Shown here one piece after another: positions 1 to 10,136 of a DNA stretch of 64,000 nt (positions within the stretch are counted from its first letter, which is position 1; the number at the start of each line of letters is the position of its first letter). The translations under genes were made by a program, and so were the position numbers. The notes beneath the pieces were generated by a model. It had not been told where the DNA came from. It saw only the letters and a program-made list of their open reading frames with translations, and did no database searches. Source of the stretch: Novosphingobium profundi (GTDB lineage Bacteria > Pseudomonadota > Alphaproteobacteria > Sphingomonadales > Sphingomonadaceae); the NCBI RefSeq assembly GCF_020524485.1, contig NZ_JAIVLF010000003.1, positions 434,001-498,000 on the forward strand, read 5' to 3'.

Positions 1-498
1 CTTGCCGCGCTGGCGATCAGCGTGACGGCGGGCCGCATTCTCTCGGGCTTCCTGCTCGACCGGATCTGGGCGCCGCTGGTCTGCGCCCTGCTCGTCATCC
101 CGGCGACCTTCGCGCTCGTCCTGCTGGCCAATCCAGGACTTACCGTGCCGGTCATGGTCGCCTCGGTCGTCACGCTGGGCCTGGTGGCCGGTGCCGAGTT
201 CGATCTCGTCGCCTACATGACCGCCCGCTATTTCGGCCAGAAGCACTTCAGCGAGCTCTACGGCATCCAGTACGCCGCCTTCGGGCTTGGCGCGGGCTTC
301 GCGCCCGCCTTCTACGGCGCAATGTACGACCGGTTTGGCAGCTACCAGCCCGAGATCATCCTCTCGATCGCGCTGCTCCTGTTCTCGGTCGCGATCACCT
401 TCGCGCTCGGCCGCTACCCGACCTCGTTCAGCTCGGCTCCCGAGGCTGCGCAGTCCCAAGCCTCGGCCCACCCGGCGGGAGAACCCCGGACAGCCTGA
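1..498 (+). CDS. MFS transporter, C-terminal part (5' end outside window)
   Basis: The reading frame is open from the first base, so the gene begins upstream; 165 residues are visible. The segment is mostly hydrophobic, with about four to five membrane helices. A GRILSGFLLDR stretch resembles the conserved MFS cytoplasmic loop between paired helices, and a later RYFGQKHFSELYG stretch is typical of the oxalate/formate and monocarboxylate-like MFS branch. The protein ends in a polar Ala/Pro-rich cytoplasmic tail. From family knowledge this is a secondary carrier of the inner membrane, probably for an organic anion; the substrate cannot be read from this fragment. It is followed by a 283 bp gap before fumC. 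MFS membership is fairly secure and the sub-family tentative. Confidence 0.8.
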   Translation, partial: LAALAISVTAGRILSGFLLDRIWAPLVCALLVIPATFALVLLANPGLTVPVMVASVVTLGLVAGAEFDLVAYMTARYFGQKHFSELYGIQYAAFGLGAGFAPAFYGAMYDRFGSYQPEIILSIALLLFSVAITFALGRYPTSFSSAPEAAQSQASAHPAGEPRTA

Positions 499-553
499 GC
501 CGCTTCGCCCCGCCTCGGATGCACCCCGAGTGCCTGTCCGATTAAGGGTTAGC

Positions 554-705
554 GCGGATTTTTGTTCGCTGTGCGGATTTTTTGGAGCGCTATACTGGTT
601 AGCGATCACACCCGCCGGTAGGCCACCATCAGTTTCTGAAATTCCCTCAGACTCTGACGACCTTTTCAGCCCCTGCAGCGCCTTTGCGCCGCGGGGGCTT
701 TTTTT
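554..705 (+). ncRNA. candidate small RNA or regulated leader upstream of fumC
   Basis: A -10-like TATACT lies at 591-596, preceded by two direct repeats GCGGATTTTT (554-563 and 573-582), 19 bp apart. About 75 bp downstream of the -10 a GC-rich hairpin followed by seven T (668-705) would stop transcription 77 bp before fumC. The stretch between contains two similar short hairpin-forming units (TCAG..TCTGA). This layout (promoter-like element, about 105 nt, terminator, no reading frame) fits a free-standing small RNA or an attenuated fumC leader. I see no convincing -35 box and do not recognise the RNA family. The hairpin could instead serve only the upstream MFS gene. Confidence 0.35.
668..705 (+). 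terminator. Rho-independent terminator
   Basis: AGCCCC (668-673) pairs with GGGGCT (694-699), with further GC pairing inside, and seven T follow the stem (699-705). It ends transcription from the MFS gene or from a small RNA starting near 597. Confidence 0.75.
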
Positions 706-781
706 GGCCCCCGTGCAATCGCGCCAAGGCTCCCTACCTTGAGGGAACCCCACCCGCGCCACCACCAAGGAGCCTATCCCC

Positions 782-2164
<1,383 letters not shown>

Positions 2165-2271
2165 TCCGGCTGCATTCCCTCTCGCCTTGAGGCGCCCTTC
2201 GGGGCTAGGCTGCTGCCTCATGTGACAGGCCTACAAAGGGCCGCACGCGGGGCTAGAGGGGAGCGGCGAGG

Positions 2272-3684
2272 GTGAACAGCCGGACAATCGGACGCATCAC
2301 AGGACCGCTGCTGTTCGGCGCGGTCCTCATCGCGCCGCCGCCCAGCGGCATGGGGCAAGCCCCCTGGATCGTGGCGGGGCTCGTCGTCTGGATGGCGACC
2401 TGGTGGATGACCCAGGCCATTCCGCTCACCGCCACCGCGCTCCTGCCCTTCCTGGTGCTGCCCTTCGCCGGGATCATGAGCGCGGGCGAAACCGCCTCGG
2501 CCTATTACTCGCCTACGCTGTTCCTGATTCTGGGCGGAGCCTTCCTGGCGCTTGCCATCGAGCGCACCGGATTGCACCGGCGCCTCGCGCTCGCCCTCCT
2601 GGACCGCCTTGGCAGTGGGGGCGGGGCGCAGCGCCTGCTGCTGGCCTTCATGATTGCCGCCGCGCTCCTTTCCATGGCGATCTCGAACACCTCGACCACA
2701 CTCATCATGATGCCGATGGCCGTGGCCGTGCTGGAAGCGGGCGGCATGCGTAGCGAGGACACGCGCGGCCTGTCGGGCGCGCTGCCCATGGGGATTGCCT
2801 TTGCCGCCTCCATCGGCGGGCTGGGCACCTTGGTGGGATCGCCGACCAACGCGATTGCCGTGGGCCTCCTTGATTCGATGATCGGGGTGAAGATCAGCTT
2901 TGCGACCTGGAGCCTCATCGGCGTGCCCGCCGTGATCCTGGGCATCCCCATGGCCGCCTGGATCATCGCGCGCGTGCAAGGGGCCTCGACCGGCGCCTTT
3001 CGCATTGGCGCGGCTCGGCGCGCAATTGCCGTGGAGCCCCGATGGTCGAGCGCCGAGCGCCGCCTCCTCCCGCTTGTCGCCCTCGCCTTCACGCTGTGGA
3101 TGACGAGCCCGCTGCTGCGCCCCTTCCTGCCCGCAGGCGCGCTGACCGATGGCACCATCGCCATCGGGGTCAGCCTGCTTCTCTTCCTCCTGCCCGACGG
3201 CACCGGCCGTGCGCTCCTGAGCTGGGAGGAAGCCAACCGCGCGCCTTGGGATGTCATCATGATGTTTGGCGGGGGGCTCGCCCTCGCCGCCGGGATGGGC
3301 GCCTCCGGGCTCGACGACTGGCTGGGGCGTTCGCTCCTCCCGCTTTCGGCCGTCCCGCTTCCCCTCGTGGCCCTCGCCATCACCGCGATGGTGATCCTGA
3401 TCACCGAATTTGCCAGCAACGTCGCAACGGCAAGCGGCATCATGCCGGTCGTGGCCAGCCTCACCGTCGCGCTGGGCGCCGATCCGCTGCTCCTCGCGAT
3501 GCCTGCCGCGCTTGCGGCCAGCTGGGGCTTCATGCTGCCCTCGGGCACGGGGCCCAACGCGATTGCCTGGGCGACGGGACGGATCGCGCTTCCCAGCATG
3601 GTCAAGGCCGGCTTCTGGCTCGACCTCGCGGGCGCTCCGATGATCGTCGCCGTGGTCTGGCTGGTCCATGCGCTGCTGCGTTGA
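2272..3684 (+). CDS. SLC13/DASS-family dicarboxylate carrier
   Basis: A 470-residue integral membrane protein with about eleven hydrophobic segments. The two DASS signature regions are visible: SNTSTTLIMMP near residue 142, and GLGTLVGSPTNAI near residue 183 with its symmetry mate LPSGTGPNAIAWATG near residue 423. The family moves succinate, malate, fumarate or citrate across the inner membrane, usually with sodium. The start is a GTG at 2272, preceded by a purine-rich GAGGGGAG box. It sits 107 bp after fumC on the same strand, which supports C4-dicarboxylate use. A sulfate or arsenite carrier of the wider ion-transporter superfamily is the main alternative. Confidence 0.88.
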   Translation: MNSRTIGRITGPLLFGAVLIAPPPSGMGQAPWIVAGLVVWMATWWMTQAIPLTATALLPFLVLPFAGIMSAGETASAYYSPTLFLILGGAFLALAIERTGLHRRLALALLDRLGSGGGAQRLLLAFMIAAALLSMAISNTSTTLIMMPMAVAVLEAGGMRSEDTRGLSGALPMGIAFAASIGGLGTLVGSPTNAIAVGLLDSMIGVKISFATWSLIGVPAVILGIPMAAWIIARVQGASTGAFRIGAARRAIAVEPRWSSAERRLLPLVALAFTLWMTSPLLRPFLPAGALTDGTIAIGVSLLLFLLPDGTGRALLSWEEANRAPWDVIMMFGGGLALAAGMGASGLDDWLGRSLLPLSAVPLPLVALAITAMVILITEFASNVATASGIMPVVASLTVALGADPLLLAMPAALAASWGFMLPSGTGPNAIAWATGRIALPSMVKAGFWLDLAGAPMIVAVVWLVHALLR

Positions 3685-3752
3685 AAGGCACAGGCGCAAT
3701 ACCTAAGTCACCGGCATCCCTCCCCCTTTCCCGACAGACAGGAACGCCCCTC

Positions 3753-4463
3753 GTGACATTTTCCGCGCCGACCGAAGCGCCCGCGCGCGTGGCCGAAGCT
3801 CCCTTCCGGCCCGAGGCGATCATCTTCGACATGGATGGCACCCTGCTCGACACCGAGAGCCTGCACCGCCGCGCCCAGCGCGAAGCCGCGCGCGCGCTCG
3901 GCCATGATCTGCCCGAGGAGCTCCACCGCCAATTTGTGGGCGTCCACCGCGAGGTGAATGACCTGCACCTCCAGCGCCTGTGGGGCGAAGACGCGGACAT
4001 CGCTGCCTTCAACGCCTATGCCGACGAACTGTTCGAGGACCTGTGGCGCGCCGACCTGCCGTTACGCCCGGGCGCGCGCGAACTCCTCGAGGCTCTCACC
4101 GAGACTGGCCTGCCGCTAGGCCTGTGCACCTCGACGCGCAGCCCGCTGGCGCAAGAGAAGCTCGAAGTCGCAGGCTTCCTTGATCTGTTCGCCTCCATCG
4201 TCACCCTCAACGATGTCGAGCAGCCCAAGCCCCATGCCGAGCCCTACTTGCTCAGCGCCCGCAACCTGGGCGTCGATCCGCAGCGCTGCGTGGTCGTGGA
4301 AGATTCGCCCAACGGCCTGCGCGCAGGCGCAAGCGCGGGCATGACCGTCCTGCTCGTCCCGGATCTCCTCACGCCGACACCCGAGACGCGCGATTTGGCA
4401 CACGCCGTACTGCCCGATCTGCACGCCGTTGGCGACTGGATCGCGGGTGCTCTCTCAGTTTGA
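3753..4463 (+). CDS. HAD-superfamily phosphatase/phosphomutase, subfamily IA
   Basis: 236 residues from a GTG start at 3753, chosen because a GGAA box lies about 8 bp upstream and because the open frame extending further upstream only shadows the carrier gene. HAD motif I DMDGT is at residues 26-30 (nucleophile Asp26, acid/base Asp28), motif II is in the CTSTRSPL stretch, the motif III lysine is in QPKPHAEPY, and motif IV is VVEDSPNG. The helical cap between motifs I and II makes it the beta-phosphoglucomutase/phosphoglycolate phosphatase-like type. It acts in the cytosol on a small phosphorylated metabolite that cannot be named from sequence. It is convergent with the J-domain gene. Confidence 0.88.
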   Translation: MTFSAPTEAPARVAEAPFRPEAIIFDMDGTLLDTESLHRRAQREAARALGHDLPEELHRQFVGVHREVNDLHLQRLWGEDADIAAFNAYADELFEDLWRADLPLRPGARELLEALTETGLPLGLCTSTRSPLAQEKLEVAGFLDLFASIVTLNDVEQPKPHAEPYLLSARNLGVDPQRCVVVEDSPNGLRAGASAGMTVLLVPDLLTPTPETRDLAHAVLPDLHAVGDWIAGALSV

Positions 4464-4614
4464 GGACGCACAGGATACAAAGGGCCATCGCCCCTTGACC
4501 CCAAAATGTCTGCCTCACCTTTCCCCGCCAGGGCGGCGCGCATAAGATGAGCTCGACAATTTGGGGAGCCCGAAGGCAATGGCCCCCGGAGAATCCCTTC
4601 TACTTTCTACCTCT

Positions 4615-5148
4615 TCACCCCTGCCACTCGCGCCGCTCTTCCGCCGCGCGCAGGACCTCGTAGGCGAGCTGGTAGGTCTGGAAAGCCTTGGCGGCGTCTT
4701 CATCGCCCGGTTTCACGTCCGGGTGGACTTCCTTGGCCTTGGTGCGCCAGGCCTTGCGCACCTCCTGAAACTCCGCGTCGGGATCGAGGCCGAGGACTTC
4801 GAGCGCGCGCAATTCGTCGCGGCTGCGCGTCCCGTCGCCCGAACCTCCCCAGCCGTAGTGCGCCGATTCCTTGTAGCCAGCGGTCTCGGTCCATTCCTCG
4901 GACTCGCGCTTTTCGGCCTCTTCCTTGTCGAGCCCGGCAAAGTAGTCCCAGCCCGAATTGTATTCGGCCGCGTGCTTCTGGCAGAAATACCAGCGATCCG
5001 GGCTGTTGGGGCTCTTGGGCGCGGGGCAGTCGCCGCGTTCGGTGCAGCCGTGACGGTCGCAGATGCGCACCTGCGTCGCCTCGCGCGAGCTGCCGTAGCC
5101 GCCCCAGCGCGGGAAACCCCAGTTGTCGGATCGTTTTGCACGGGCCAT
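4615..5148 (-). CDS. J-domain protein with C-terminal DnaJ domain
   Basis: 177 residues from the ATG at 5148; a longer GTG-started frame to 5205 lacks a plausible ribosome site. The J domain is at the C-terminus (about 112-170) with the essential HPD tripeptide at 142-144, so the protein should stimulate an Hsp70/DnaK ATPase. The N-terminal half is not a classical DnaJ zinc domain but carries four cysteines (in ICDRHGC, GDCPAP and YFCQKHAAEYN) that could bind a metal. Gly/Phe-rich and substrate-binding domains of DnaJ are absent, so it is a class C co-chaperone with unknown client. Confidence 0.88.
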   Translation of the reverse strand: MARAKRSDNWGFPRWGGYGSSREATQVRICDRHGCTERGDCPAPKSPNSPDRWYFCQKHAAEYNSGWDYFAGLDKEEAEKRESEEWTETAGYKESAHYGWGGSGDGTRSRDELRALEVLGLDPDAEFQEVRKAWRTKAKEVHPDVKPGDEDAAKAFQTYQLAYEVLRAAEERREWQG

Positions 5149-5219
5149 TCCCCAGCCGTTACGCCTTCTCGCGGGCGCGATGCAAGTCTCTTGCGGCCCT
5201 GCCACCGGGCGGCGGACAC

Positions 5220-5270
5220 GAAAAAGGCCCGCCCTGCCCCGGCGTAAGCCGAAGGCCGGGCGGGCCTCTT
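5220..5270 (-). terminator. terminator after the Tol-Pal operon
   Basis: A strong GC hairpin (AGGCCCGCCC against GGGCGGGCCT with extra inner pairs) is followed on the minus strand by five T. It lies 30 bp past the pal stop and closes the tol-pal transcript. Confidence 0.85.
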
Positions 5271-5299
5271 CTCAAGACGCCTGCGCGAAGCTGGGCAGA

Positions 5300-5842
5300 T
5301 CAGTCGATGGTGACGGTCACCGCGCGGCGGTTCTGCGCCCAGGCCTGCTCATTCGAGCCCAGCGCCACCGGGCGCTCCTTACCGTAGCTGAGCGTGGTGA
5401 GGCGGCTCGCCGCAACGCCCAGGCTGATCAGATAGTTCTTGGCCGAGTTCGCGCGGCGCTCACCCAGCGCGAGGTTGTACTCGCGCGTGCCGCGTTCGTC
5501 CGCATGGCCTTCAATCGTCGCGCGCTTTTCCGGGTAGGTCATCAGCCACTGCGCCTGCTTGGCGAGCGCCTGCTGGTCCATCGCGTCGATGTCGTACTTG
5601 TCGGTGTCGAAGTAGATGGTGTCATCGCCCATCATCTGCGCGGCGAAATCGGCCTGGCTGCCGGGACGCGGGCCCAGCGCCTCACCCGAATCGGGCTGCG
5701 TGGTGGTGCGGGCCGGGCCGGGTTCGGGCGGCAGTTCCTTGGGCGCCTTCGAAGCGCAGGCGGACAGCGCCAGCGCACCTGCCACGAGAAGCAGGGTCGA
5801 ACCGCTCTTCAGGTTTCGCGACATCGAGAGGGAAGAAGGCAT
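5300..5842 (-). CDS. pal: peptidoglycan-associated lipoprotein
   Basis: 180 residues. The signal peptide ends in lipobox LSAC with the lipidated Cys at residue 29, so the protein is anchored to the inner face of the outer membrane. An OmpA-like peptidoglycan-binding domain fills residues about 70-180, with the diagnostic NLALGERRANSAKNYL helix. Pal joins the outer membrane to peptidoglycan and is the target of TolB during constriction. The start at 5842 is supported by AGGAGA 8 bp upstream. It is the last gene of the ybgC-tolQRAB-pal operon and has its own terminator. Identification is secure. Confidence 0.97.
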   Translation of the reverse strand: MPSSLSMSRNLKSGSTLLLVAGALALSACASKAPKELPPEPGPARTTTQPDSGEALGPRPGSQADFAAQMMGDDTIYFDTDKYDIDAMDQQALAKQAQWLMTYPEKRATIEGHADERGTREYNLALGERRANSAKNYLISLGVAASRLTTLSYGKERPVALGSNEQAWAQNRRAVTVTID

Positions 5843-5967
5843 TAAGGCAGTCTCCTGTGGTGCTCAGCCCATGAGCGGGCGGCGAACGAAGGTGGTGGGA
5901 TCTTATCCCGGGCGCTGTCAACCGGATTGCGTTTGCAAGGAGACAACGCCCTGGGAACAGAAAGGGT

Positions 5968-7365
5968 TCAGCGGCGGATCGGCCCCCAGGCCGGGTCGGA
6001 CGCGCCGACCGGGGTGGGCAGCTTGCGCTCGTTGCGGCCGGTGAGATCGACCTGCCAGATGGTCGCCTCGCCCGAACCGCGCTGGGTGCGGAAGAACTGG
6101 ACGATGCGCCCGTTGGGCGACCAGGTCGGGGCCTCGTCCTGCCACGAATCGGTGAGATAGCGCATGTTGCGGCCCGCAGGGCTCATCACCGCCACGCGCA
6201 GATTGCCCGCGATGTGGGTGAAGGCGATGAGATCGCCGCGCGGGCTCCACTCGGGCGTTGCCGAGCGGCCGCCGAAGAAGCTGATGCGCTTCTGGTTGGT
6301 ACCGTCCGCGTTCATCACGTAGACCTGCTGCGAGCCCGAACGGTCGCTTTCGAACACGATCTTGCTGCCATCGGGCGAGTAGCTGCCGCCGATGTTGATG
6401 CCCGGACCATTGGTCAGGCGCTCCGGCGTGCCACCACCGGCCGAGGTGATGCGGTAGATGTCGGTGCGCCCACCCTGCGACATCGAGAAGAGCACCCACT
6501 TGCCGTCGGGCGACCAGCGCGGCGCCATCGTCGGGTTGGTGGTGCGGAAGATCAGCTTCTGCGAATTGGTCGTCAGGTCATAGGCGTAGACGCTGGGCTG
6601 GCCGTTCAGGTACGAAAGATAGAGGATCTTCGAATAGTCGGGCGAATAGCGCGGGGTCAGCGCCATGGCCTGGCCGCTGGTGAGGTAGCGGTGGTTCGCC
6701 CCGTCCGAATCCATGACCGCGAGGCGCTTCATGCGGTGGTCCTTGGAGCCGGTCTCGGCGATGTAGGCAATGCGCGAATCGAAGAACGGGCTCTCCCCCG
6801 AGAGACGCGAGTAGACCATGTCCGCGCACTTGTGCCCGGCCCGGCGCCAGTCCGAGGGAGCGACCTTCCAGCCGCCCTTCTCCAACTGCTGACCAAGCGC
6901 CACGTCATAGAGGTAACACCCCACCGTCAGCGTGCCGTCATTGCCTGCATGGACATAGCCCTGCACCAGCATGTCCGCGCCATTGCCCGACCACAGGCGG
7001 TAGTTGGGCGCGCTCACTTCGCCGAAGGCCGGGCGCGGCAGGCCGTCCGGCCCGGAGGGCTTGAACAGACCGTTGTTCTTGAGGTCGCCCGCCACGACCT
7101 GCGAGATCGCGTGGCCCAGTTGCCCGGTCGTGCCCGCCGTGGTCTGCGTGGGCACGTCGGCGTCGGTCGCGAAGGTCGTGATCGCGATGCCAAGATCCTG
7201 CCAGTCGCTGTCGTCCGAGACCGTCACTTCCAAGCCGTCACTCTGCTGCGCCTCCTCCTGGGTGGGCGCGGTGATTTCCGGCGTGAACGTCCCCGAGGAC
7301 TGGGCCAGGGCCGGCCCCGAGGCGCAGAGCAGGAGGCCAAGAGCAAGAGCGGAAAGGGTCTTCAT
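5968..7365 (-). CDS. tolB: Tol-Pal system beta-propeller protein TolB
   Basis: 465 residues, close to the usual alphaproteobacterial length. It has a Sec signal peptide (cleavage after ALA, about residue 21), an N-terminal TolB domain and a C-terminal six-bladed propeller built from repeats such as PRWSPDGKWVLFS and PEWSPRGDLIAFT. TolB is periplasmic and moves between Pal at the outer membrane and TolA from the inner membrane. It starts 2 bp after the tolA stop, so translation is probably coupled. Confidence 0.97.
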   Translation of the reverse strand: MKTLSALALGLLLCASGPALAQSSGTFTPEITAPTQEEAQQSDGLEVTVSDDSDWQDLGIAITTFATDADVPTQTTAGTTGQLGHAISQVVAGDLKNNGLFKPSGPDGLPRPAFGEVSAPNYRLWSGNGADMLVQGYVHAGNDGTLTVGCYLYDVALGQQLEKGGWKVAPSDWRRAGHKCADMVYSRLSGESPFFDSRIAYIAETGSKDHRMKRLAVMDSDGANHRYLTSGQAMALTPRYSPDYSKILYLSYLNGQPSVYAYDLTTNSQKLIFRTTNPTMAPRWSPDGKWVLFSMSQGGRTDIYRITSAGGGTPERLTNGPGINIGGSYSPDGSKIVFESDRSGSQQVYVMNADGTNQKRISFFGGRSATPEWSPRGDLIAFTHIAGNLRVAVMSPAGRNMRYLTDSWQDEAPTWSPNGRIVQFFRTQRGSGEATIWQVDLTGRNERKLPTPVGASDPAWGPIRR

Positions 7366-7367
7366 GG

Positions 7368-8273
7368 CTAGAGCCTTCTGTCAAAATTGGTGGTGACGAC
7401 CTTCCACCCTTCGTACAGGTCGTCGGGAAGATTGAAAGGCGCGGCCAGCTTGACCGCGCGAATGGCCTGCTCCTGGTGGCGCGAGACCTGCGCCGCGTTC
7501 GACGCGGTCTTGCCGCTGGTGGCGACAATCTGCGGCTCGCCGTCCAGCGTACCGTCGGGCTTCAGGCGGAAGCGCACCTTGGTCACGAGCAATTCGGCAT
7601 CGGCGCCTTGCGGGGCCTGCCAATGGGGTTTGAGCTGGCGACGGATCGCCGCGCCGAGCGCCGAGACCTGCTTGGGGCCGATCGCGGCGGCAGGCGCCCC
7701 GCTCCCCGATTCCGAGGTGCCGCCCGAGATCCCGTCGAGGAAATTCGAGCTGACCCTGCTGCCGCCCGCCTTCTTGGGCTCGGACGTGGCCTTGCTGCTG
7801 GAGGCGGAAGATGACTTCGAACTCGGCTTGGAGACGATGTCGTCGATCGCGCTCGATTTGCGGCTCGAAGATGCCTTGGGCTTGGGTTCCGGCTTGGGCT
7901 CTGACTTCGGCTTGGGCTTCGCCTTGGGAGCAGGCTTGGGCGCAGGCTTGGGTTCAGGCGCGGGCGGCGTCGGACGCTGCGCCTCGGGTTCGGGGGCCGG
8001 TGCCGTCTCGGCCGGTGTCTCGGGTTCGGGCAGCGCTTCAGGCGCCGGTTCCCCCAGCGTCGGCGCCATGTCGGGCGCCGCCTGGCTGAAGGGATCGGGC
8101 GAGGTCGAGGTCATCCCCACCTCGTCGCTGATCGAGACCTCGATGCGTTCGGGGCGCGGCACGATTTCCTCGGGCGCCGGGCGCAGCAGAAGCACGGCGA
8201 GCAGCCCCGCGTGGAGGACAACCGCCACGACGAGACCAACGCCTTCATCCTTTCGCAGTGCAAGCGATGCCAT
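7368..8273 (-). CDS. tolA: TolA-like energy-transducing protein
   Basis: 301 residues. One N-terminal membrane helix (about 12-30) is followed by a long Pro/Glu/Lys-rich periplasmic stretch (about 65-150) with many KPKP/EPKP repeats, a Ser/Lys-rich linker, and a C-terminal TonB/TolA-type domain (about 205-301) with the GTLDGEPQIV segment. It links the TolQR motor to TolB-Pal. The middle is TonB-like rather than the Ala/Lys helical rod of enterobacterial TolA, as in many alphaproteobacteria. The position between tolR and tolB makes tolA the best name. Confidence 0.93.
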   Translation of the reverse strand: MASLALRKDEGVGLVVAVVLHAGLLAVLLLRPAPEEIVPRPERIEVSISDEVGMTSTSPDPFSQAAPDMAPTLGEPAPEALPEPETPAETAPAPEPEAQRPTPPAPEPKPAPKPAPKAKPKPKSEPKPEPKPKASSSRKSSAIDDIVSKPSSKSSSASSSKATSEPKKAGGSRVSSNFLDGISGGTSESGSGAPAAAIGPKQVSALGAAIRRQLKPHWQAPQGADAELLVTKVRFRLKPDGTLDGEPQIVATSGKTASNAAQVSRHQEQAIRAVKLAAPFNLPDDLYEGWKVVTTNFDRRL

Positions 8274-8289
8274 GGCGCGTGAACCTACG

Positions 8290-8745
8290 TCAGCTTCCTG
8301 AACCGCCGCTGACGTCCGTCACCAGCGAGATCGAGGTGAAGCCAGCACGGTTGAGTTCACCCATGACCCCCATGACCCGCCCGTAGTCGAGCGCCTTGTC
8401 CCCGCGCAGCGAGACGAGCGGCATCTTGCCGTCCGCGCCTGGCTGCACCGAGGCCAGGCGCTCGCCCAGTTCGCCTGCGGCCAGTTGCTGGTCCTCGTAG
8501 AAGATCGCCCCGTCGCGGCGCAGGGTAATGGTGATCTGCTGGGTTTCCTCGGCCATCGCCTTGGCGCGGCTCTGCGGCAGTTCGATCGGCACAGCGGCCT
8601 TCAGAAGCGGGGCTGCCACCATGAAGATGATGAGCAGCACCAGCATGACGTCGACCAGCGGGGTCACGTTGATCTCGGCCATGGGCGCGCGAGACCGCCC
8701 ACCCCGGCCGCGCCGTCCTCCGCCGCCGTTGAGGCCCATCGCCAT
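8290..8745 (-). CDS. tolR: ExbD/TolR family motor protein
   Basis: 151 residues from the ATG at 8745, one base after the tolQ stop. The track-longer start at 8796 lies inside tolQ and is rejected. One membrane helix near the N-terminus carries the essential aspartate in NVTPLVDVMLVL, followed by a small periplasmic domain. TolR works with TolQ as the proton-driven stator that energises TolA. A basic Gly/Arg-rich N-terminus faces the cytoplasm. Confidence 0.96.
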   Translation of the reverse strand: MAMGLNGGGGRRGRGGRSRAPMAEINVTPLVDVMLVLLIIFMVAAPLLKAAVPIELPQSRAKAMAEETQQITITLRRDGAIFYEDQQLAAGELGERLASVQPGADGKMPLVSLRGDKALDYGRVMGVMGELNRAGFTSISLVTDVSGGSGS

Positions 8746-8746
8746 C

Positions 8747-9457
8747 TCAGCGCGACTCCAGCTGGCGGGTGAGGGCTGCGTGAAGCTTGTCGGCAAAGCG
8801 CTGGAGGCGCGATTCGACCATGTTCACGCGGTGCGAAAAGCGGTTGTAGGCGATCACCGCGGGGATGGCGGCAAAGAGGCCGATGGCGGTCGCAAAGAGC
8901 GCCTCGGAAATGCCCGGTGCGACGACGGCGAGCGAGGAATTCTGCTGCTGGCCGATCTGGAAGAAGCTGTTCATGATGCCCCAGACCGTGCCGAACAGCC
9001 CCACGAACGGCGCGACCGAGCCGACCGTTGCCAGGAAGTTCAGACGGTTGGAGAGGTTCTCGGCCTCCTCACCCACAGACGAGGTCAGCGCGAGCGCGAT
9101 ACGCTGGCGCGCGCCCTCGGCATCGAGCGTGGGGACCTGCGCGTTGCGGCGCCATTCGGCCAAGCCCGAACCTGCGACCTTGCCCATCGGCACATCGGCG
9201 CGGCGGCGCTCCTTCTGGAAGGCCTCGAAGTTCTGCGCCTTCCAGAAGCCGTCCTCGTACTCGTCGCAAGTCCGGTTCACGCGGCCGATGCGCAAGGTGA
9301 AGGTGATGATGATCGTCCAGACCCAGACGCTGGCCAGGATCAGGCCCAGCATGATTGCCTGCACGACGATATCGGCATCGAGAAACAGTGTCACCGGGTT
9401 GAGCCGGTCGCTGTCACCGGCAAAATCGAGCGTGGGGGCGAGCAGGTCGAGGATCAT
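8747..9457 (-). CDS. tolQ: MotA/TolQ/ExbB proton channel protein
   Basis: 236 residues with three membrane helices (about 29-50, 130-155, 170-195). The conserved core VAPFVGLFGTVWGIMNSF and the following GISEALFATAIGLFAAIPA segment are hallmarks of TolQ/ExbB. It forms the pentameric channel around TolR. The start overlaps the ybgC stop in an ATGA, so the two are translationally coupled. Confidence 0.97.
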   Translation of the reverse strand: MILDLLAPTLDFAGDSDRLNPVTLFLDADIVVQAIMLGLILASVWVWTIIITFTLRIGRVNRTCDEYEDGFWKAQNFEAFQKERRRADVPMGKVAGSGLAEWRRNAQVPTLDAEGARQRIALALTSSVGEEAENLSNRLNFLATVGSVAPFVGLFGTVWGIMNSFFQIGQQQNSSLAVVAPGISEALFATAIGLFAAIPAVIAYNRFSHRVNMVESRLQRFADKLHAALTRQLESR

Positions 9458-9975
9458 TCGTGTCCTTCCGGAGCGGATGCGGGCGTAATGGGATGAACGG
9501 GTGAGAAGGTGGCAAAAGCCTGCTGCCAGGCCTCGGGTTGACGGCGCGGTCGTCCATCACGGCCGATGAACCCGACCTTTACAACCCCTTCGGCCAGCTT
9601 GGTTTCCCCGCGCCAGGCGGTCTGGTGCAGGGTGCAGCGCACCTTGCCGACCTGCTGCGCGGTGGTGACGATGATGACGGTATCGCCCAGCCGCGCGGGC
9701 GCGAGATAGCGCACATGGACTTCGGCCACGGTGTAGAGCCCTGAGCCATCTTCCAGGGCCGCGCTCTGGTCGATCCCCAGAACCTCGAGCAGGTCCGAAC
9801 GCGCGCGCTCGAACCAGGCGACGTAGTTGGCGTGGTAGACCACGCCGCCCGCATCGGTGTCGTCGTAGTAGACGCGCAAGGGATAGTGGTGCGAGCCGCT
9901 GGTATCCTCGTTGCCGGAAGGAACGATGGTGCCGTTGACGGGCGCAAGCGAAGTCAGGGGAGGAGGGCTGGTCAT
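9454..9975 (-). CDS. ybgC: YbgC-type acyl-CoA thioesterase
   Basis: 173 residues from the ATG at 9975. A much longer open frame reaching 10635 runs over the HIT gene and is rejected. The hotdog-fold signature YYDDTDAGGVVYHANYV (about 33-49) contains the catalytic Asp/His of the 4-hydroxybenzoyl-CoA thioesterase family. YbgC hydrolyses acyl-CoA or acyl-ACP in the cytosol and is usually the first gene of tol-pal operons, as here. The first 30 residues are a non-conserved extension, longer than typical. Confidence 0.94.
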   Translation of the reverse strand: MTSPPPLTSLAPVNGTIVPSGNEDTSGSHHYPLRVYYDDTDAGGVVYHANYVAWFERARSDLLEVLGIDQSAALEDGSGLYTVAEVHVRYLAPARLGDTVIIVTTAQQVGKVRCTLHQTAWRGETKLAEGVVKVGFIGRDGRPRRQPEAWQQAFATFSPVHPITPASAPEGHE

Positions 9976-10059
9976 CGTGCGCGGAGCAATAGCGCTCACA
10001 TGATGCCCTGCAAAGAGAAGCTGCGTGTCACACGCGGCCTGGAGGGCAGATTGTGGTTG

Positions 10060-10090
10060 AAAGGGGCTCCGGCGTCCGGCCAGGCGCCCC
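10060..10090 (-). terminator. possible terminator after the HIT gene
   Basis: GGGGC/GCCCC pairing with inner CCGG pairs is followed on the minus strand by TTT. It sits between the HIT stop and ybgC. The T run is short, so the call is weak. Confidence 0.4.
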
Positions 10091-10136
10091 CTTGCTGCGA
10101 CGATGCGTGCCGGGCCGACACGCCCTGTGGAACGCG

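Noticed and set aside
3042-4463. 473-residue frame that joins carrier antisense-frame sequence to the HAD protein
   Set aside because: The first part shadows the SLC13 gene; the HAD domain starts at the GTG at 3753.
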